Source: Pseudomonas mosselii (GTDB lineage: Bacteria; Pseudomonadota; Gammaproteobacteria; Pseudomonadales; Pseudomonadaceae). Taken from it: a stretch of 40,713 bases of DNA. The position numbers and the translations under genes are program-made. The stretch lies in contig NZ_QJRP01000038.1 in assembly GCF_003205295.1 (NCBI RefSeq), positions 1 through 40,713 of the forward strand. Direction: 5' to 3'. Of this stretch, positions 16,971 through 24,689 are shown one piece after another (the stretch's first letter is position 1; the number at the start of each line of letters is the position of its first letter). The notes beneath the pieces were generated by a model. The model made no database searches. It worked only from the letters and a program-made list of their open reading frames with translations, and was not told the origin of the DNA.

Positions 16971-18284
16971 ATGAAAGTGTTAAAAGGCCAGGATATCCTG
17001 GCACTTGGCTTTATGACGTTCGCGCTGTTCGTCGGCGCCGGCAACATCATCTTCCCGCCCATCGTCGGCCTGCAATCCGGCCCGAACGTATGGATGGCCG
17101 CACTCGGCTTCCTGGTCACCGCGGTAGGCCTGCCGGTCATCACCGTCATCGCCCTGGCCAAGGTCGGTGGCGGCATGGACGCCCTGAGCAGCCCGATCGG
17201 CAAGTTCTTCGGTGGCCTGCTGGCGGCTGTGTGCTACCTCTCGGTCGGCCCGCTGTTCGCCACCCCGCGCACCGCGACCGTGTCGTTCGAAGTGGGCGTT
17301 GCGCCGCTGACCGGCGAGAGCCCGACGGCGCTGCTTATCTACAGCATCGTGTACTTCGCCGTGGTCCTGGCCGTGTCCATGTACCCGGGCAAACTGCTCG
17401 ACACCGTGGGCCGTTTCCTCGCGCCGTTGAAGATCATCGCCCTGGCGGTGCTGGGCATCGCTGCCTTCGCCCTGCCGGCCGGCACCATTGGCGAGGCCCA
17501 GCCTGCCTACGCGGCCGCTGCGTTCTCCAAAGGGTTCTCCGATGGTTACCTGACCATGGACACCCTGGGCGCCCTGGTCTTCGGTATCGTCATCGTCAAC
17601 GCCATCCGCTCGCGTGGCGTCGAGTCGCCGAAGCTGATCACCCGCTATGCCATCATCGCTGGCCTGATTGCCGGTGTGGGCCTGGTGCTGGTGTATGTCA
17701 GCCTGTTCCGTCTCGGGGCGGGCAGCCATGACATCGCAGCCGATGCCACCAACGGTGCGATGGTATTGCATGCCTACGTGCAGCACACCTTTGGTTCGCT
17801 GGGCAGCGGCTTCCTCGCCGTGCTGATCGCACTGGCCTGTCTGGTGACTGCCGTTGGCCTGACCTGCGCCTGCGCCGAGTACTTCAGCCAGATCCTGCCG
17901 CTGTCGTACCGTACCCTGGTGGTGATCCTGGCTGGCTTCTCGCTGGTGATCTCCAACCTGGGCCTGACCAAGCTGATCATGTTCTCGATTCCCGTGCTGA
18001 CGGCGATCTACCCGCCGTGCATCGTGGTCGTGGGCCTGAGCTTCGTGAAGGACCTGTGGAATTCGCCAACCCGCATCCTGGCCCCGGTCATGCTGGTGTC
18101 GCTGGTGTTCGGCGTTGTCGATGCGATCAAGGGCAGCAGCTTTGCCCACGTACTGCCTGACGCCTTGGCTCACCTGCCGTTCAGCAACGAAGGCATGGCC
18201 TGGCTGGTGCCTTCGGTGGTTACCCTGGCCGCCGCCGTGGTCTTCGACCGTATGCTGGGCAAGCCGCGCGAGGCGCTGGCCTGA
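16971..18284 (+). CDS. brnQ: Branched-chain amino acid:cation symporter (LIVCS family)
   Basis: 437 residues; inner-membrane carrier for Leu, Ile and Val driven by a cation gradient. The family opening (DILALGFMTFALFVGAGNIIFPP) starts at residue 8. About 12 hydrophobic helices can be drawn, with conserved GPLFATPRTATVSFEVG in the second quarter. Pseudomonas homologues are called BraB, BraZ or BrnQ. No strong ribosome site precedes ATG 16971, but the N-terminus aligns well with the family. It stands alone, closed by the terminator at 18352. Confidence 0.95.
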   Translation: MKVLKGQDILALGFMTFALFVGAGNIIFPPIVGLQSGPNVWMAALGFLVTAVGLPVITVIALAKVGGGMDALSSPIGKFFGGLLAAVCYLSVGPLFATPRTATVSFEVGVAPLTGESPTALLIYSIVYFAVVLAVSMYPGKLLDTVGRFLAPLKIIALAVLGIAAFALPAGTIGEAQPAYAAAAFSKGFSDGYLTMDTLGALVFGIVIVNAIRSRGVESPKLITRYAIIAGLIAGVGLVLVYVSLFRLGAGSHDIAADATNGAMVLHAYVQHTFGSLGSGFLAVLIALACLVTAVGLTCACAEYFSQILPLSYRTLVVILAGFSLVISNLGLTKLIMFSIPVLTAIYPPCIVVVGLSFVKDLWNSPTRILAPVMLVSLVFGVVDAIKGSSFAHVLPDALAHLPFSNEGMAWLVPSVVTLAAAVVFDRMLGKPREALA

Positions 18285-18351
18285 TGGATTGAAGCCCGAA
18301 GGGCAGGGCGCCGGCCACAAGCCGAAGGGCGCCTGACCAAGGTGGATATCG

Positions 18352-18385
18352 AAACCCCGCTTCCTGTGAAGGAGCGGGGTTTTTT
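18352..18385 (+). terminator. Rho-independent terminator after brnQ
   Basis: The stem AACCCCGCTTCCT/AGGAGCGGGGTT with a short loop is followed directly by T residues. It lies 68 bases beyond the brnQ stop and just before a REP pair. Confidence 0.88.
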
Positions 18386-18394
18386 ATTGCCTGT

Positions 18395-18476
18395 GCCGGC
18401 CCTTTCGCGGGTAAACCCGCTCCCACAGGCACCGTGTGATCCCTGTGGGAGCGGGTTTACCCGCGAAGAGGCCAGT
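18395..18476. repeat. Inverted pair of classic P. putida 35-bp REP elements
   Basis: Two 35-base units in opposite orientation (18395-18429 and 18442-18476), each with TTCGCGGGTAAACCCGCTCC and the flanking CCACAGG end, separated by 12 bases. They match the REP described for P. putida as I remember it. This is the only pair of this subfamily in the window and supports the P. putida-group assignment. Confidence 0.9.
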
Positions 18477-18564
18477 GCAGGAAAAGCCAAAAATGGCGCA
18501 CATGTGTCTTATGGCGAATCCGGACGTCGAAAATCGGTCTGTTTCTCTTTGACGGGATTCCTGC

Positions 18565-19314
18565 ATGAGCTTCATTCAAAACAACCTGGGCAACCTCCTG
18601 GCCGCCTGCTGGTTTGCCATCTGCTGGGGCGGCTATACCCGTTATGCCATCTGGAAAGGCCGCGACACGGCGTGCCTGGCCAGCGTGCTGCACCTGTACC
18701 GCGAAGACTGGATGCGCCGCATGCTGCTGCGCGACAACCGCATCGCCGATGCCAGCGTGATCGGCAACCTGGAGCGCAACGCGTCGTTCTTCGCCTCCAG
18801 TACCCTGATCATCCTCGCCGGTATCCTCACTGTGCTCGGTGCATCGGATCGCGCGCTGTCGCTGCTGGCCGACCTGCCATTGGTACAGCAGGCCTCGCAA
18901 GGGATGTCCGAAATCAAGCTGCTGTGCCTGGCAACGGTATTCGTCTACGCCTTCTTTACCTTCAGCTGGTGCATGCGCCAATACAACTTCGCCGCGGTGC
19001 TGGTGGGGTCGGCCCCGATGATCGGCGAGCGGCTGGTAAACGAGCTCGAGCGCAAGGCTTTCGCGTCCAGGGCAGCGCGGGTACTTTCGCTGGCTGCCAA
19101 CCAGTTCAACCTGGGGTTGCGTTCGTATTACTTCGGCATGGCCATGTTGAGCTGGTTCATCAGCCCTTGGTTGTTCATGGTCATGAGCGTCGGCGTGGTA
19201 TTCATCCTGTATCGCCGCGAGTTCCATTCCCATGTATTGGAAGTGATGGTGTTCACACCGACGGAAAGTGTGTCGGTAGAGCCAGGCAAGGACACTTCCG
19301 GTGTTGCCGGCTGA
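18565..19314 (+). CDS. DUF599 family membrane protein
   Basis: 249 residues with three or four predicted membrane segments: about 5-25, 75-95 (STLIILAGILTVLGA), 115-135 and 190-222. The RNASFFASSTLIILAGILT segment and the FTFSWCMRQYNFAAVLVGSAP segment are the recognisable DUF599 signatures. Function unknown. It lies alone between a REP pair and a bidirectional terminator. Confidence 0.85.
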   Translation: MSFIQNNLGNLLAACWFAICWGGYTRYAIWKGRDTACLASVLHLYREDWMRRMLLRDNRIADASVIGNLERNASFFASSTLIILAGILTVLGASDRALSLLADLPLVQQASQGMSEIKLLCLATVFVYAFFTFSWCMRQYNFAAVLVGSAPMIGERLVNELERKAFASRAARVLSLAANQFNLGLRSYYFGMAMLSWFISPWLFMVMSVGVVFILYRREFHSHVLEVMVFTPTESVSVEPGKDTSGVAG

Positions 19315-19342
19315 AGCCTTTCAGCGTTAAGTGACAGGCACA

Positions 19343-19370
19343 AAAAAACCCGACATTGTCGGGTTTTTTT
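19343..19370. terminator. Bidirectional terminator between the DUF599 gene and the small lipoprotein
   Basis: AAAAAAACCCGACA-TTGTCGGGTTTTTTT is near-perfectly symmetrical: a stem of CCCGACA/TGTCGGG extended by A:T pairs, with T-runs on both strands. It serves the two convergent genes ending at 19314 and 19382. Confidence 0.93.
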
Positions 19371-19381
19371 GTATTGCTCGA

Positions 19382-19657
19382 TTACTGCTTGGCAGGCTCG
19401 GCAGGTGCAGTGGTCGGCGCTGGGGTAGTCGGCGCGGCTTCCTCGGCGGCCTTCTGCTGCGCTTCGGCCTGATCTTTGGCGGCTTCGGCGTTTTCCTTGG
19501 CGGCTTCGTTCATCTTATCCTGAGCTTCGCCCATCTTCTCTTGGGCTTGCTCGGCGTGTTGCTGTGCGTCCTGGGCTTTGTCTTCGCTCGCTTTATCGCA
19601 AGCAGCCAGGCCCATGGCAGCGGCCAGCATCAGAGCAAAAGCAAAAGGTTTACGCAT
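19382..19657 (-). CDS. Small coiled-coil lipoprotein, envelope
   Basis: 91 residues. A lipoprotein signal peptide ends in the lipobox GLAAC, so C20 should be lipidated. Residues 21-70 are a charged, Ala-rich helix (repeats of Q/K-A-x-E) likely to form a coiled coil, and the tail from about 72 is Ala/Pro/Thr-rich (PTTPAPTTAPAEPA). The size resembles OprI/Lpp-type murein lipoproteins, but it lacks a C-terminal lysine, so I do not call it OprI. It has an AGGAG ribosome site and a candidate AlgU-type promoter, which would make it an envelope-stress lipoprotein. Confidence 0.8.
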   Translation of the reverse strand: MRKPFAFALMLAAAMGLAACDKASEDKAQDAQQHAEQAQEKMGEAQDKMNEAAKENAEAAKDQAEAQQKAAEEAAPTTPAPTTAPAEPAKQ

Positions 19658-19695
19658 GGGGTGTTTCTCCTGGGTGGAATAACTTTACTTGTACC

Positions 19696-19723
19696 TTCGA
19701 GTTCACCGGGTACGAAGAAGTTC
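19696..19723 (-). promoter_or_regulatory. Candidate AlgU/RpoE-type promoter of the small lipoprotein
   Basis: Read on the minus strand: GAACTT (complement of 19718-19723), a 17-base spacer, then TCGAA (complement of 19696-19700). The Pseudomonas AlgU (sigma-22) consensus is GAACTT-N16/17-TCxxA. It would start transcription about 30 bases before the lipoprotein ATG. Confidence 0.55.
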
Positions 19724-19793
19724 CACAAAGGTTACAGATATATAACTACCCGACCTATATAGACTTTTTATCCATTTTATGCAGCGAGGGAAA

Positions 19794-20270
19794 ATGAACG
19801 AGACGCCGTTGATGGCGATGGCCGAGCGTTTTCTCTCGGCGCTGAAACATTGCCAGGTATTGCAGATGCGCGTGCACCATGCCGATGCCGACGGCATGAC
19901 GCTGGTGCTGCCCTGGCAGCCTGCGATTGTCGGCAATCCGCAGAACGGCGCGGTGCATGGCGGCGTACTGACCACGCTGATGGACACCACCTGCGGCATG
20001 GCCACGCTCTGTGCGCTGCCGCGTTTCGAGGTGTGCCCGACCCTGGACCTGCGCATCGACTACATGCACCCGGCCGAGGCGGGCAAGGATATCTACGGGC
20101 ACGCCCAGTGCTACCGGGTGACCCGCGATGTCATCTTCACCCGTGGCACTGCCTACCAGGATGACCCTGCGCAGCCGATCTGCCAGGTGGTCGGCACCTT
20201 CATGCGCCTGGGACAGGACGTCAAGGGCGGCATCCGCTTCGGCAACAGCCTCAAGGAGGGCCGCGCGTGA
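19794..20270 (+). CDS. PaaI-type hotdog thioesterase, first of a pair
   Basis: 158 residues; predicted acyl-CoA thioesterase of the PaaI/4HBT family. The active-site helix motif NPQNGAVHGGVLTTLMDTTC has the HGG turn and the following Asp. Later LDLRIDYMHPAEAGKDIYGHA strands complete the hotdog. ATG 19794, after GCGAGGG, is preferred to ATG 19779, which has no ribosome site. Its stop overlaps the next thioesterase (GTGA), so the two are translated together and may act as a heteromer or as enzymes of different specificity. A weak promoter (TTACAG, 18 bases, TATATA at 19756) is possible. Confidence 0.88.
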   Translation: MNETPLMAMAERFLSALKHCQVLQMRVHHADADGMTLVLPWQPAIVGNPQNGAVHGGVLTTLMDTTCGMATLCALPRFEVCPTLDLRIDYMHPAEAGKDIYGHAQCYRVTRDVIFTRGTAYQDDPAQPICQVVGTFMRLGQDVKGGIRFGNSLKEGRA

Positions 20271-20725
20271 TCCCTGCCGATATCCGTCAACAGCTGAACC
20301 AGGCCCATGCCCGCGGCGACTACCAGCCGCTGCTGGCGTTGATCCCGTATGCCGGGCTGATCGGCATCGAATGCGAGCGTCAGGGCGACGACCTGCTGTT
20401 CCGCCTGCCGGCCAACCCCGACAACATCGGTAACCCGTTGCTGCCGGCAATCCATGGTGGCGTGATCGCCGGCTTCATGGAGCTGTCCGCGGCGCTCTAC
20501 CTGCTGATCTACAGCGAGAGCGCGAGCATCCCGAAGATCATCGATTTCTCCATCGACTACCTGCGCGCCGGGCATTTTCGCGACACCTACGCCCAGTGCC
20601 AGCTGTGGCGCCAGGGGCGACGGGTGACCAACGTCGCCATCACCGCCTGGCAGGGCGATCGCGACGCGCCGATCGCCACGGCACGCGCGCATTTCAAGAT
20701 CGAACCGGAAAAGCCCTTGAAATAG
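20267..20725 (+). CDS. PaaI-type hotdog thioesterase, second of a pair
   Basis: 152 residues, starting at GTG 20267 inside the end of the preceding gene. The motif NPLLPAIHGGVIAGFMELSA places a Glu where the first protein has Asp after the HGG turn, a substitution seen between active-site classes of hotdog enzymes. KIIDFSIDYLRAGHFRDTYA follows as the paired strands. Substrate unknown. The last codons overlap the heat-shock promoter of htpG. Confidence 0.87.
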   Translation: MIPADIRQQLNQAHARGDYQPLLALIPYAGLIGIECERQGDDLLFRLPANPDNIGNPLLPAIHGGVIAGFMELSAALYLLIYSESASIPKIIDFSIDYLRAGHFRDTYAQCQLWRQGRRVTNVAITAWQGDRDAPIATARAHFKIEPEKPLK

Positions 20726-20743
20726 TCTGGGCTGCCCCCATCT
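20716..20743 (+). promoter_or_regulatory. Sigma-32 heat-shock promoter of htpG
   Basis: CTTGAAA (20716-20722), a 13-base spacer and CCCCATCT (20736-20743) match the RpoH consensus (CTTGAAA / CCCCATnT). The -35 lies inside the last codons of the upstream thioesterase. Transcription would begin near 20751, about 70 bases before htpG. Confidence 0.85.
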
Positions 20744-20819
20744 GTTGTACATCCGCCATCAAAAGCAGGCCAGACGGCCGCCAGGCGCCAACAACCAACA
20801 GATTGGAGTTTTGAAGACC

Positions 20820-22727
20820 ATGAGTGTGGAGACTCAAAAACAAACCCTGGGCTTCCAGACCGAGGTAAAGCAGCTGCTGCACCTCATGATCCATTCCCTG
20901 TATTCGAACAAGGAGATCTTCCTGCGCGAGCTGGTCTCCAACGCCTCCGACGCCGTCGACAAACTGCGTTTCGAAGCCCTGGCCAAGCCTGAGCTGCTCG
21001 AAGGCGGCGCCGAGCTGAAGATCCGCGTGAGCTTCGACAAGACCGCCAATACCGTGACCCTCGAGGACAACGGTATCGGCATGAGCCGCGAAGACGTCAT
21101 CGCCCACCTGGGCACCATCGCCAAGTCCGGCACCGCCGATTTCATGAAGAACCTCACCGGTGACCAGAAGAAGGACTCGCACCTGATCGGTCAGTTCGGC
21201 GTGGGCTTCTACTCCGCGTTCATCGTCGCCGACAAGGTCGATGTGTTCAGCCGTCGTGCCGGGCTGCCGGCCGCCGAAGGCGTGCACTGGTCGTCCAAGG
21301 GCGAGGGCGACTTCGAAGTTGCCACGGTCGACAAGCCAGAGCGCGGCACCCGCATTGTCCTGCACCTTAAGAAGGGCGAGGACGAGTTCGCCGATGGCTG
21401 GCGCCTGCGCAACATCATCAAGAAATACTCCGATCACATCGCCTTGCCGATCGAGCTGCCGAAAGAGCAGGCAGCGGCCGCCGAAGGTGAAGAACAGCCG
21501 GCGCAGGAGTGGGAAACCGTCAACCGCGCCAGCGCCTTGTGGACCCGCCCGCGTACCGAGATCAAGGACGAGGAATACCAGGAGTTCTACAAGCACATCG
21601 GCCATGACTTCGAAAACCCGCTGGCCTGGACCCACAACAAGGTCGAAGGCAAGCTCGAATACAACTCGCTGCTGTATGTGCCGGCCCGCGCACCGTTCGA
21701 TTTGTACCAGCGCGAAGCGCCACGCGGCCTGAAGCTGTACGTGCAGCGCGTGTTCATCATGGACCAGGCCGAGTCGTTCCTGCCGCTGTACCTGCGCTTC
21801 ATCAAGGGTGTGGTCGACTCCAACGACCTGTCGCTGAACGTTTCCCGCGAGATCCTGCAGAAGGATCCGATCATCGATTCGATGAAGACCGCGCTGACCA
21901 AGCGCGTGCTGGATATGCTGGAGAAGCTGGCGAAGAACGAGCCCGAGCAGTACAAGGGCTTCTGGAAGAACTTCGGCCAGGTGCTGAAGGAAGGTCCGGC
22001 CGAGGACTTCGCCAACAAGGAGAAGATCGCAAGCCTGCTGCGCTTTGCCTCCACCCATGACGACAGCGGCGAGCAGAGCATCGCCCTGGCCGACTACCTG
22101 GCCCGCGCCAAGGAAGGCCAGGACAAGATCTACTTCCTGACCGGCGAGTCCTACGCCCAGGTCAAGAACAGCCCGCACCTGGAAGTCTTCCGCAAGAAAG
22201 GCATCGAAGTGCTGCTGCTGACCGATCGCATCGACGAGTGGCTGATGAGCTACCTCAGCGAGTTCGATGGCAAGGCCTTCGTTGACGTCGCCCGTGGCGA
22301 CCTGGACCTGGGCAAGCTGGACTCCGAAGAGGACAAGAAGGCCCAGGAAGAAGTCGCCAAGGACAAGGAAGGCCTGGTCGAGCGCCTCAAGGGCGCGCTG
22401 GGTGACAGCGTGGCCGAAGTACGTGTCTCGCACCGCCTGACCGACTCGCCGGCGATCCTGGCCATCGGCGAGCAGGACCTGGGCCTGCAGATGCGCCAGA
22501 TCCTCGAGGCCAGCGGGCAGAAGGTGCCGGAGTCCAAGCCGATCTTCGAGTTCAACCCGACCCATCCGCTGATCGAGAAGCTCGATGGCGAACAGAGCGA
22601 AGACCGCTTCGCCGAGCTTTCGCACATCCTGTTCGACCAGGCGGCCCTGGCGGCTGGCGATAGCCTGAAGGACCCGGCGGCCTATGTACGTCGCCTCAAC
22701 AAGCTGCTGGTCGAGCTGTCCGCTTGA
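20820..22727 (+). CDS. htpG: Molecular chaperone HtpG (Hsp90)
   Basis: 635 residues; ATP-dependent cytosolic chaperone. The GHKL ATPase domain has EIFLRELVSNASDAVDK, DNGIGM, and GQFGVGFYSAF. The middle domain includes NDLSLNVSREILQ with the Arg contacting ATP. The C-terminal dimerisation domain ends LNKLLVELSA. ATG 20820 is the start, because MSVETQKQTLGFQTEVKQLL is the usual N-terminus; 25 further upstream codons are open but have no support. The heat-shock promoter above fits its known regulation. It is followed by its own terminator. Confidence 0.98.
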   Translation: MSVETQKQTLGFQTEVKQLLHLMIHSLYSNKEIFLRELVSNASDAVDKLRFEALAKPELLEGGAELKIRVSFDKTANTVTLEDNGIGMSREDVIAHLGTIAKSGTADFMKNLTGDQKKDSHLIGQFGVGFYSAFIVADKVDVFSRRAGLPAAEGVHWSSKGEGDFEVATVDKPERGTRIVLHLKKGEDEFADGWRLRNIIKKYSDHIALPIELPKEQAAAAEGEEQPAQEWETVNRASALWTRPRTEIKDEEYQEFYKHIGHDFENPLAWTHNKVEGKLEYNSLLYVPARAPFDLYQREAPRGLKLYVQRVFIMDQAESFLPLYLRFIKGVVDSNDLSLNVSREILQKDPIIDSMKTALTKRVLDMLEKLAKNEPEQYKGFWKNFGQVLKEGPAEDFANKEKIASLLRFASTHDDSGEQSIALADYLARAKEGQDKIYFLTGESYAQVKNSPHLEVFRKKGIEVLLLTDRIDEWLMSYLSEFDGKAFVDVARGDLDLGKLDSEEDKKAQEEVAKDKEGLVERLKGALGDSVAEVRVSHRLTDSPAILAIGEQDLGLQMRQILEASGQKVPESKPIFEFNPTHPLIEKLDGEQSEDRFAELSHILFDQAALAAGDSLKDPAAYVRRLNKLLVELSA

Positions 22728-22739
22728 TCTGACGTAGAC

Positions 22740-22763
22740 AAAGCCCGCTTCGGCGGGCTTTTT
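22740..22763 (+). terminator. Rho-independent terminator after htpG
   Basis: AAAGCCCGC-TTCG-GCGGGCTTT with a TTCG loop and further T residues, 12 bases beyond the htpG stop. Confidence 0.92.
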
Positions 22764-22784
22764 CTTTCTGGCGAGAACTCACTT

Positions 22785-22838
22785 GTGGGAGCGGGCTTGC
22801 CCCGCGATACCTGCTTCGCGGGGCAAGCCCGCTCCCAC
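22785..22838. repeat. Compact inverted REP pair
   Basis: Perfect 23-base arms (22785-22807 and 22816-22838) beginning GTGGGAGCGGGCTTGCCCC with an 8-base centre. This is a third subfamily, related to the single element at 3380-3420. Confidence 0.9.
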
Positions 22839-22884
22839 GAATACATCTATCATGTGCTGACCCGTGAAGCCCAAGGAGAGCTGA

Positions 22885-23610
22885 ATGAGCAAGGTCATCG
22901 TCGAATCGCTGGTCTATCACCTGTCAGGCAAAGCCTACGAGAGCCGCCTGGTCTATACCCAGGGCGCGCTGCCGCAGCCAGGCCTGGTGATGGCGCCGAA
23001 CTGGATGGGTATCGGCGAGGGTGCCGAACGCATCGCCAGGGAAGTGGCCGAGCAAGGCTATGTAGTACTGATCGCCGACCTGTACGGCCAATCGGTGCGC
23101 CCGTCCAATGCCGACGAGGCGGGCGCGGCGATGATGCCGCTGAAGAACGACCGCGCCGAGCTGCGCAAGCGCATGCAGGAGGCGCTGGCGCAACTGGTGG
23201 GGCAGTCGAAGGCCTTGCTGGAGCCCGGCAAGGTCGCCACCTTCGGCTTCTGCTTCGGCGGCTGTTGTGCCCTGGAACTGGCCCGTACCGGCGCTGATCT
23301 GAAGGCCGCCGTTTCCTTCCACGGCACCCTGGACACGCCGAACCCCGAGGATGCCAAGCGCATCAAAGGCTCGGTGCTGGTACTGCATGGTGCTTCCGAT
23401 CCGTTGGTGCCAAAGGAGCAATTGCCAGCCTTCGAGGAAGAGATGAACGCCGCCAAGGTCGACTGGCAACTGCTTAGCTACGGTGGCGCTGTGCATTCTT
23501 TCACCGATCCGAACGCCAATGTGCCGGGCAAGATGCAGTATGACCGGCGTACATCGGAGCGGGCATTCCGCGCGATGCATAACCTGCTCAAGGAAGTGTT
23601 CCAGCGCTGA
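22885..23610 (+). CDS. Dienelactone-hydrolase family protein
   Basis: 241 residues, alpha/beta hydrolase fold. The triad is visible as C123 in GFCFGGCC, D172 in GASDPLVP and H204 in GGAVHSFTDP, at nearly the positions of authentic dienelactone hydrolase (C123, D171, H202). A cysteine nucleophile fits that family, but no chlorocatechol or aromatic pathway gene lies nearby, so the true substrate is uncertain. ATG 22885 follows AAGGAG. It ends in a REP element and converges with pirin. Confidence 0.9.
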   Translation: MSKVIVESLVYHLSGKAYESRLVYTQGALPQPGLVMAPNWMGIGEGAERIAREVAEQGYVVLIADLYGQSVRPSNADEAGAAMMPLKNDRAELRKRMQEALAQLVGQSKALLEPGKVATFGFCFGGCCALELARTGADLKAAVSFHGTLDTPNPEDAKRIKGSVLVLHGASDPLVPKEQLPAFEEEMNAAKVDWQLLSYGGAVHSFTDPNANVPGKMQYDRRTSERAFRAMHNLLKEVFQR

Positions 23611-23612
23611 TA

Positions 23613-23711
23613 CCGCAGGGGCCGCTTCGCGGCACAAGGCTGCTCCGACGGGGGGAACGCGTATTTCTGTAGGAGCGGCCTTGTGCCGCAAAAGGGCTGC
23701 AACGCAGCCCC
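23613..23711. repeat. REP pair in outward-facing orientation
   Basis: GCGGCACAAGGCTGCTCC (23629-23646) and its inverse GGAGCGGCCTTGTGCCGC (23672-23689) differ at one base. Here the CTCC ends point inward, opposite to the other pairs in the window. The pair sits between the convergent genes ending at 23610 and 23717. Confidence 0.75.
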
Positions 23712-23716
23712 CCAAT

Positions 23717-24580
23717 TCAGTGGGGTAACTCGATTCTCGAAGTTTCCCCCGGCACCGTTGGCCAATCCCCCGCAGCCCACTTGGCCCGCGCTTGCTCGAT
23801 CAACTCCGGGTCACTGGCCACGAAATTCCAGTTCATCCGCCGCGGCCCATCCAGCGCCGCACCACCGATCAGCACCAGCTGGCACGCTTCTTCGGCGTAT
23901 AGCACCACATCTTCGCCCTCCGGCAGCACGACCAGGCTGCAGGCCTCCGCGCGCTCGTCGTTGAGCGACAGTTCACCGTCCAGCACATACAGGGCGCGTT
24001 GCTCATGTTCGGCTGGGACTGTCAGCGTCGTGGCCGATTGCATGTGCACGTGGGCATACAGGGTAGGGGAGAGCACCGGCACTGGCGACTCCAGGCAAAA
24101 ACCATTGCCGGCAATCATGCGGATCTGCACGCCCAGGCTGTCACTGACCGGTAAGCTCGCCGCCGGATGATGGCTGTAGCTCGGCTTACCCTGCTCGTGC
24201 TCGCGAGGCGACGCCAGCCAGACCTGCAGCCCGTGCAGTCTTGAACCCTTGGCCAGCAGATCGGCAGGCGTACGCTCGACATGGGCCACGCCGCCTCGCG
24301 CGGTCATCCAGCTCACATCCCCCGCCAGCACGCGCTGGTCCGAACCCAGGCTGTCCTTGTGCTGGATTTCACCCTCGAACAGATAGGTGAGGGTGGACAG
24401 GCCGATATGCGGATGCTGGCGAATGTCCATGCCATGCCCCGGCGCGTAGTCGGTTTCCAGCATATGGTCGAAGAACACGAAGGGACCGATGCTGCGGCAC
24501 TGCGCCGAGGGCAGCGGGCGCAGGATCGGCTGGCCCTCGACCGATTCGGCGCGTGGGCGGATGACCAGGGGACTGCTCAT
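23717..24580 (-). CDS. Pirin family protein
   Basis: 287 residues, bicupin. The N-terminal cupin has the metal-site signature HPHIGLSTLTYLFEGEIQHKDS with His56/58/101-Glu103-like ligands, preceded by FVFFDHM and followed by WMTARGGVAHVERTP. Bacterial pirins bind Fe or Zn and some have quercetinase activity; the role here is unknown. ATG 24580 has an AAGGAG site seven bases upstream, so the longer open frame to 24742 is rejected. It diverges from the exported amidohydrolase. Confidence 0.93.
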   Translation of the reverse strand: MSSPLVIRPRAESVEGQPILRPLPSAQCRSIGPFVFFDHMLETDYAPGHGMDIRQHPHIGLSTLTYLFEGEIQHKDSLGSDQRVLAGDVSWMTARGGVAHVERTPADLLAKGSRLHGLQVWLASPREHEQGKPSYSHHPAASLPVSDSLGVQIRMIAGNGFCLESPVPVLSPTLYAHVHMQSATTLTVPAEHEQRALYVLDGELSLNDERAEACSLVVLPEGEDVVLYAEEACQLVLIGGAALDGPRRMNWNFVASDPELIEQARAKWAAGDWPTVPGETSRIELPH

Positions 24581-24689
24581 GGCGACACTCCTTGAGGGAT
24601 GCCTGCAAGCATAGCGTTTCGCCGCCCGTGGCTGAACCGTCGCGGGTGCTGCCCGGTCTACTCTAGCGGTACCGGCAAAGGAGGCTCTG

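Noticed and set aside
19382..19657. Small lipoprotein as OprI
   Set aside because: It has no C-terminal lysine and carries a Pro/Thr tail unlike OprI.
20745..20819. Extended N-terminus of htpG
   Set aside because: It overlaps the heat-shock promoter start region, and the family begins at MSVETQ.
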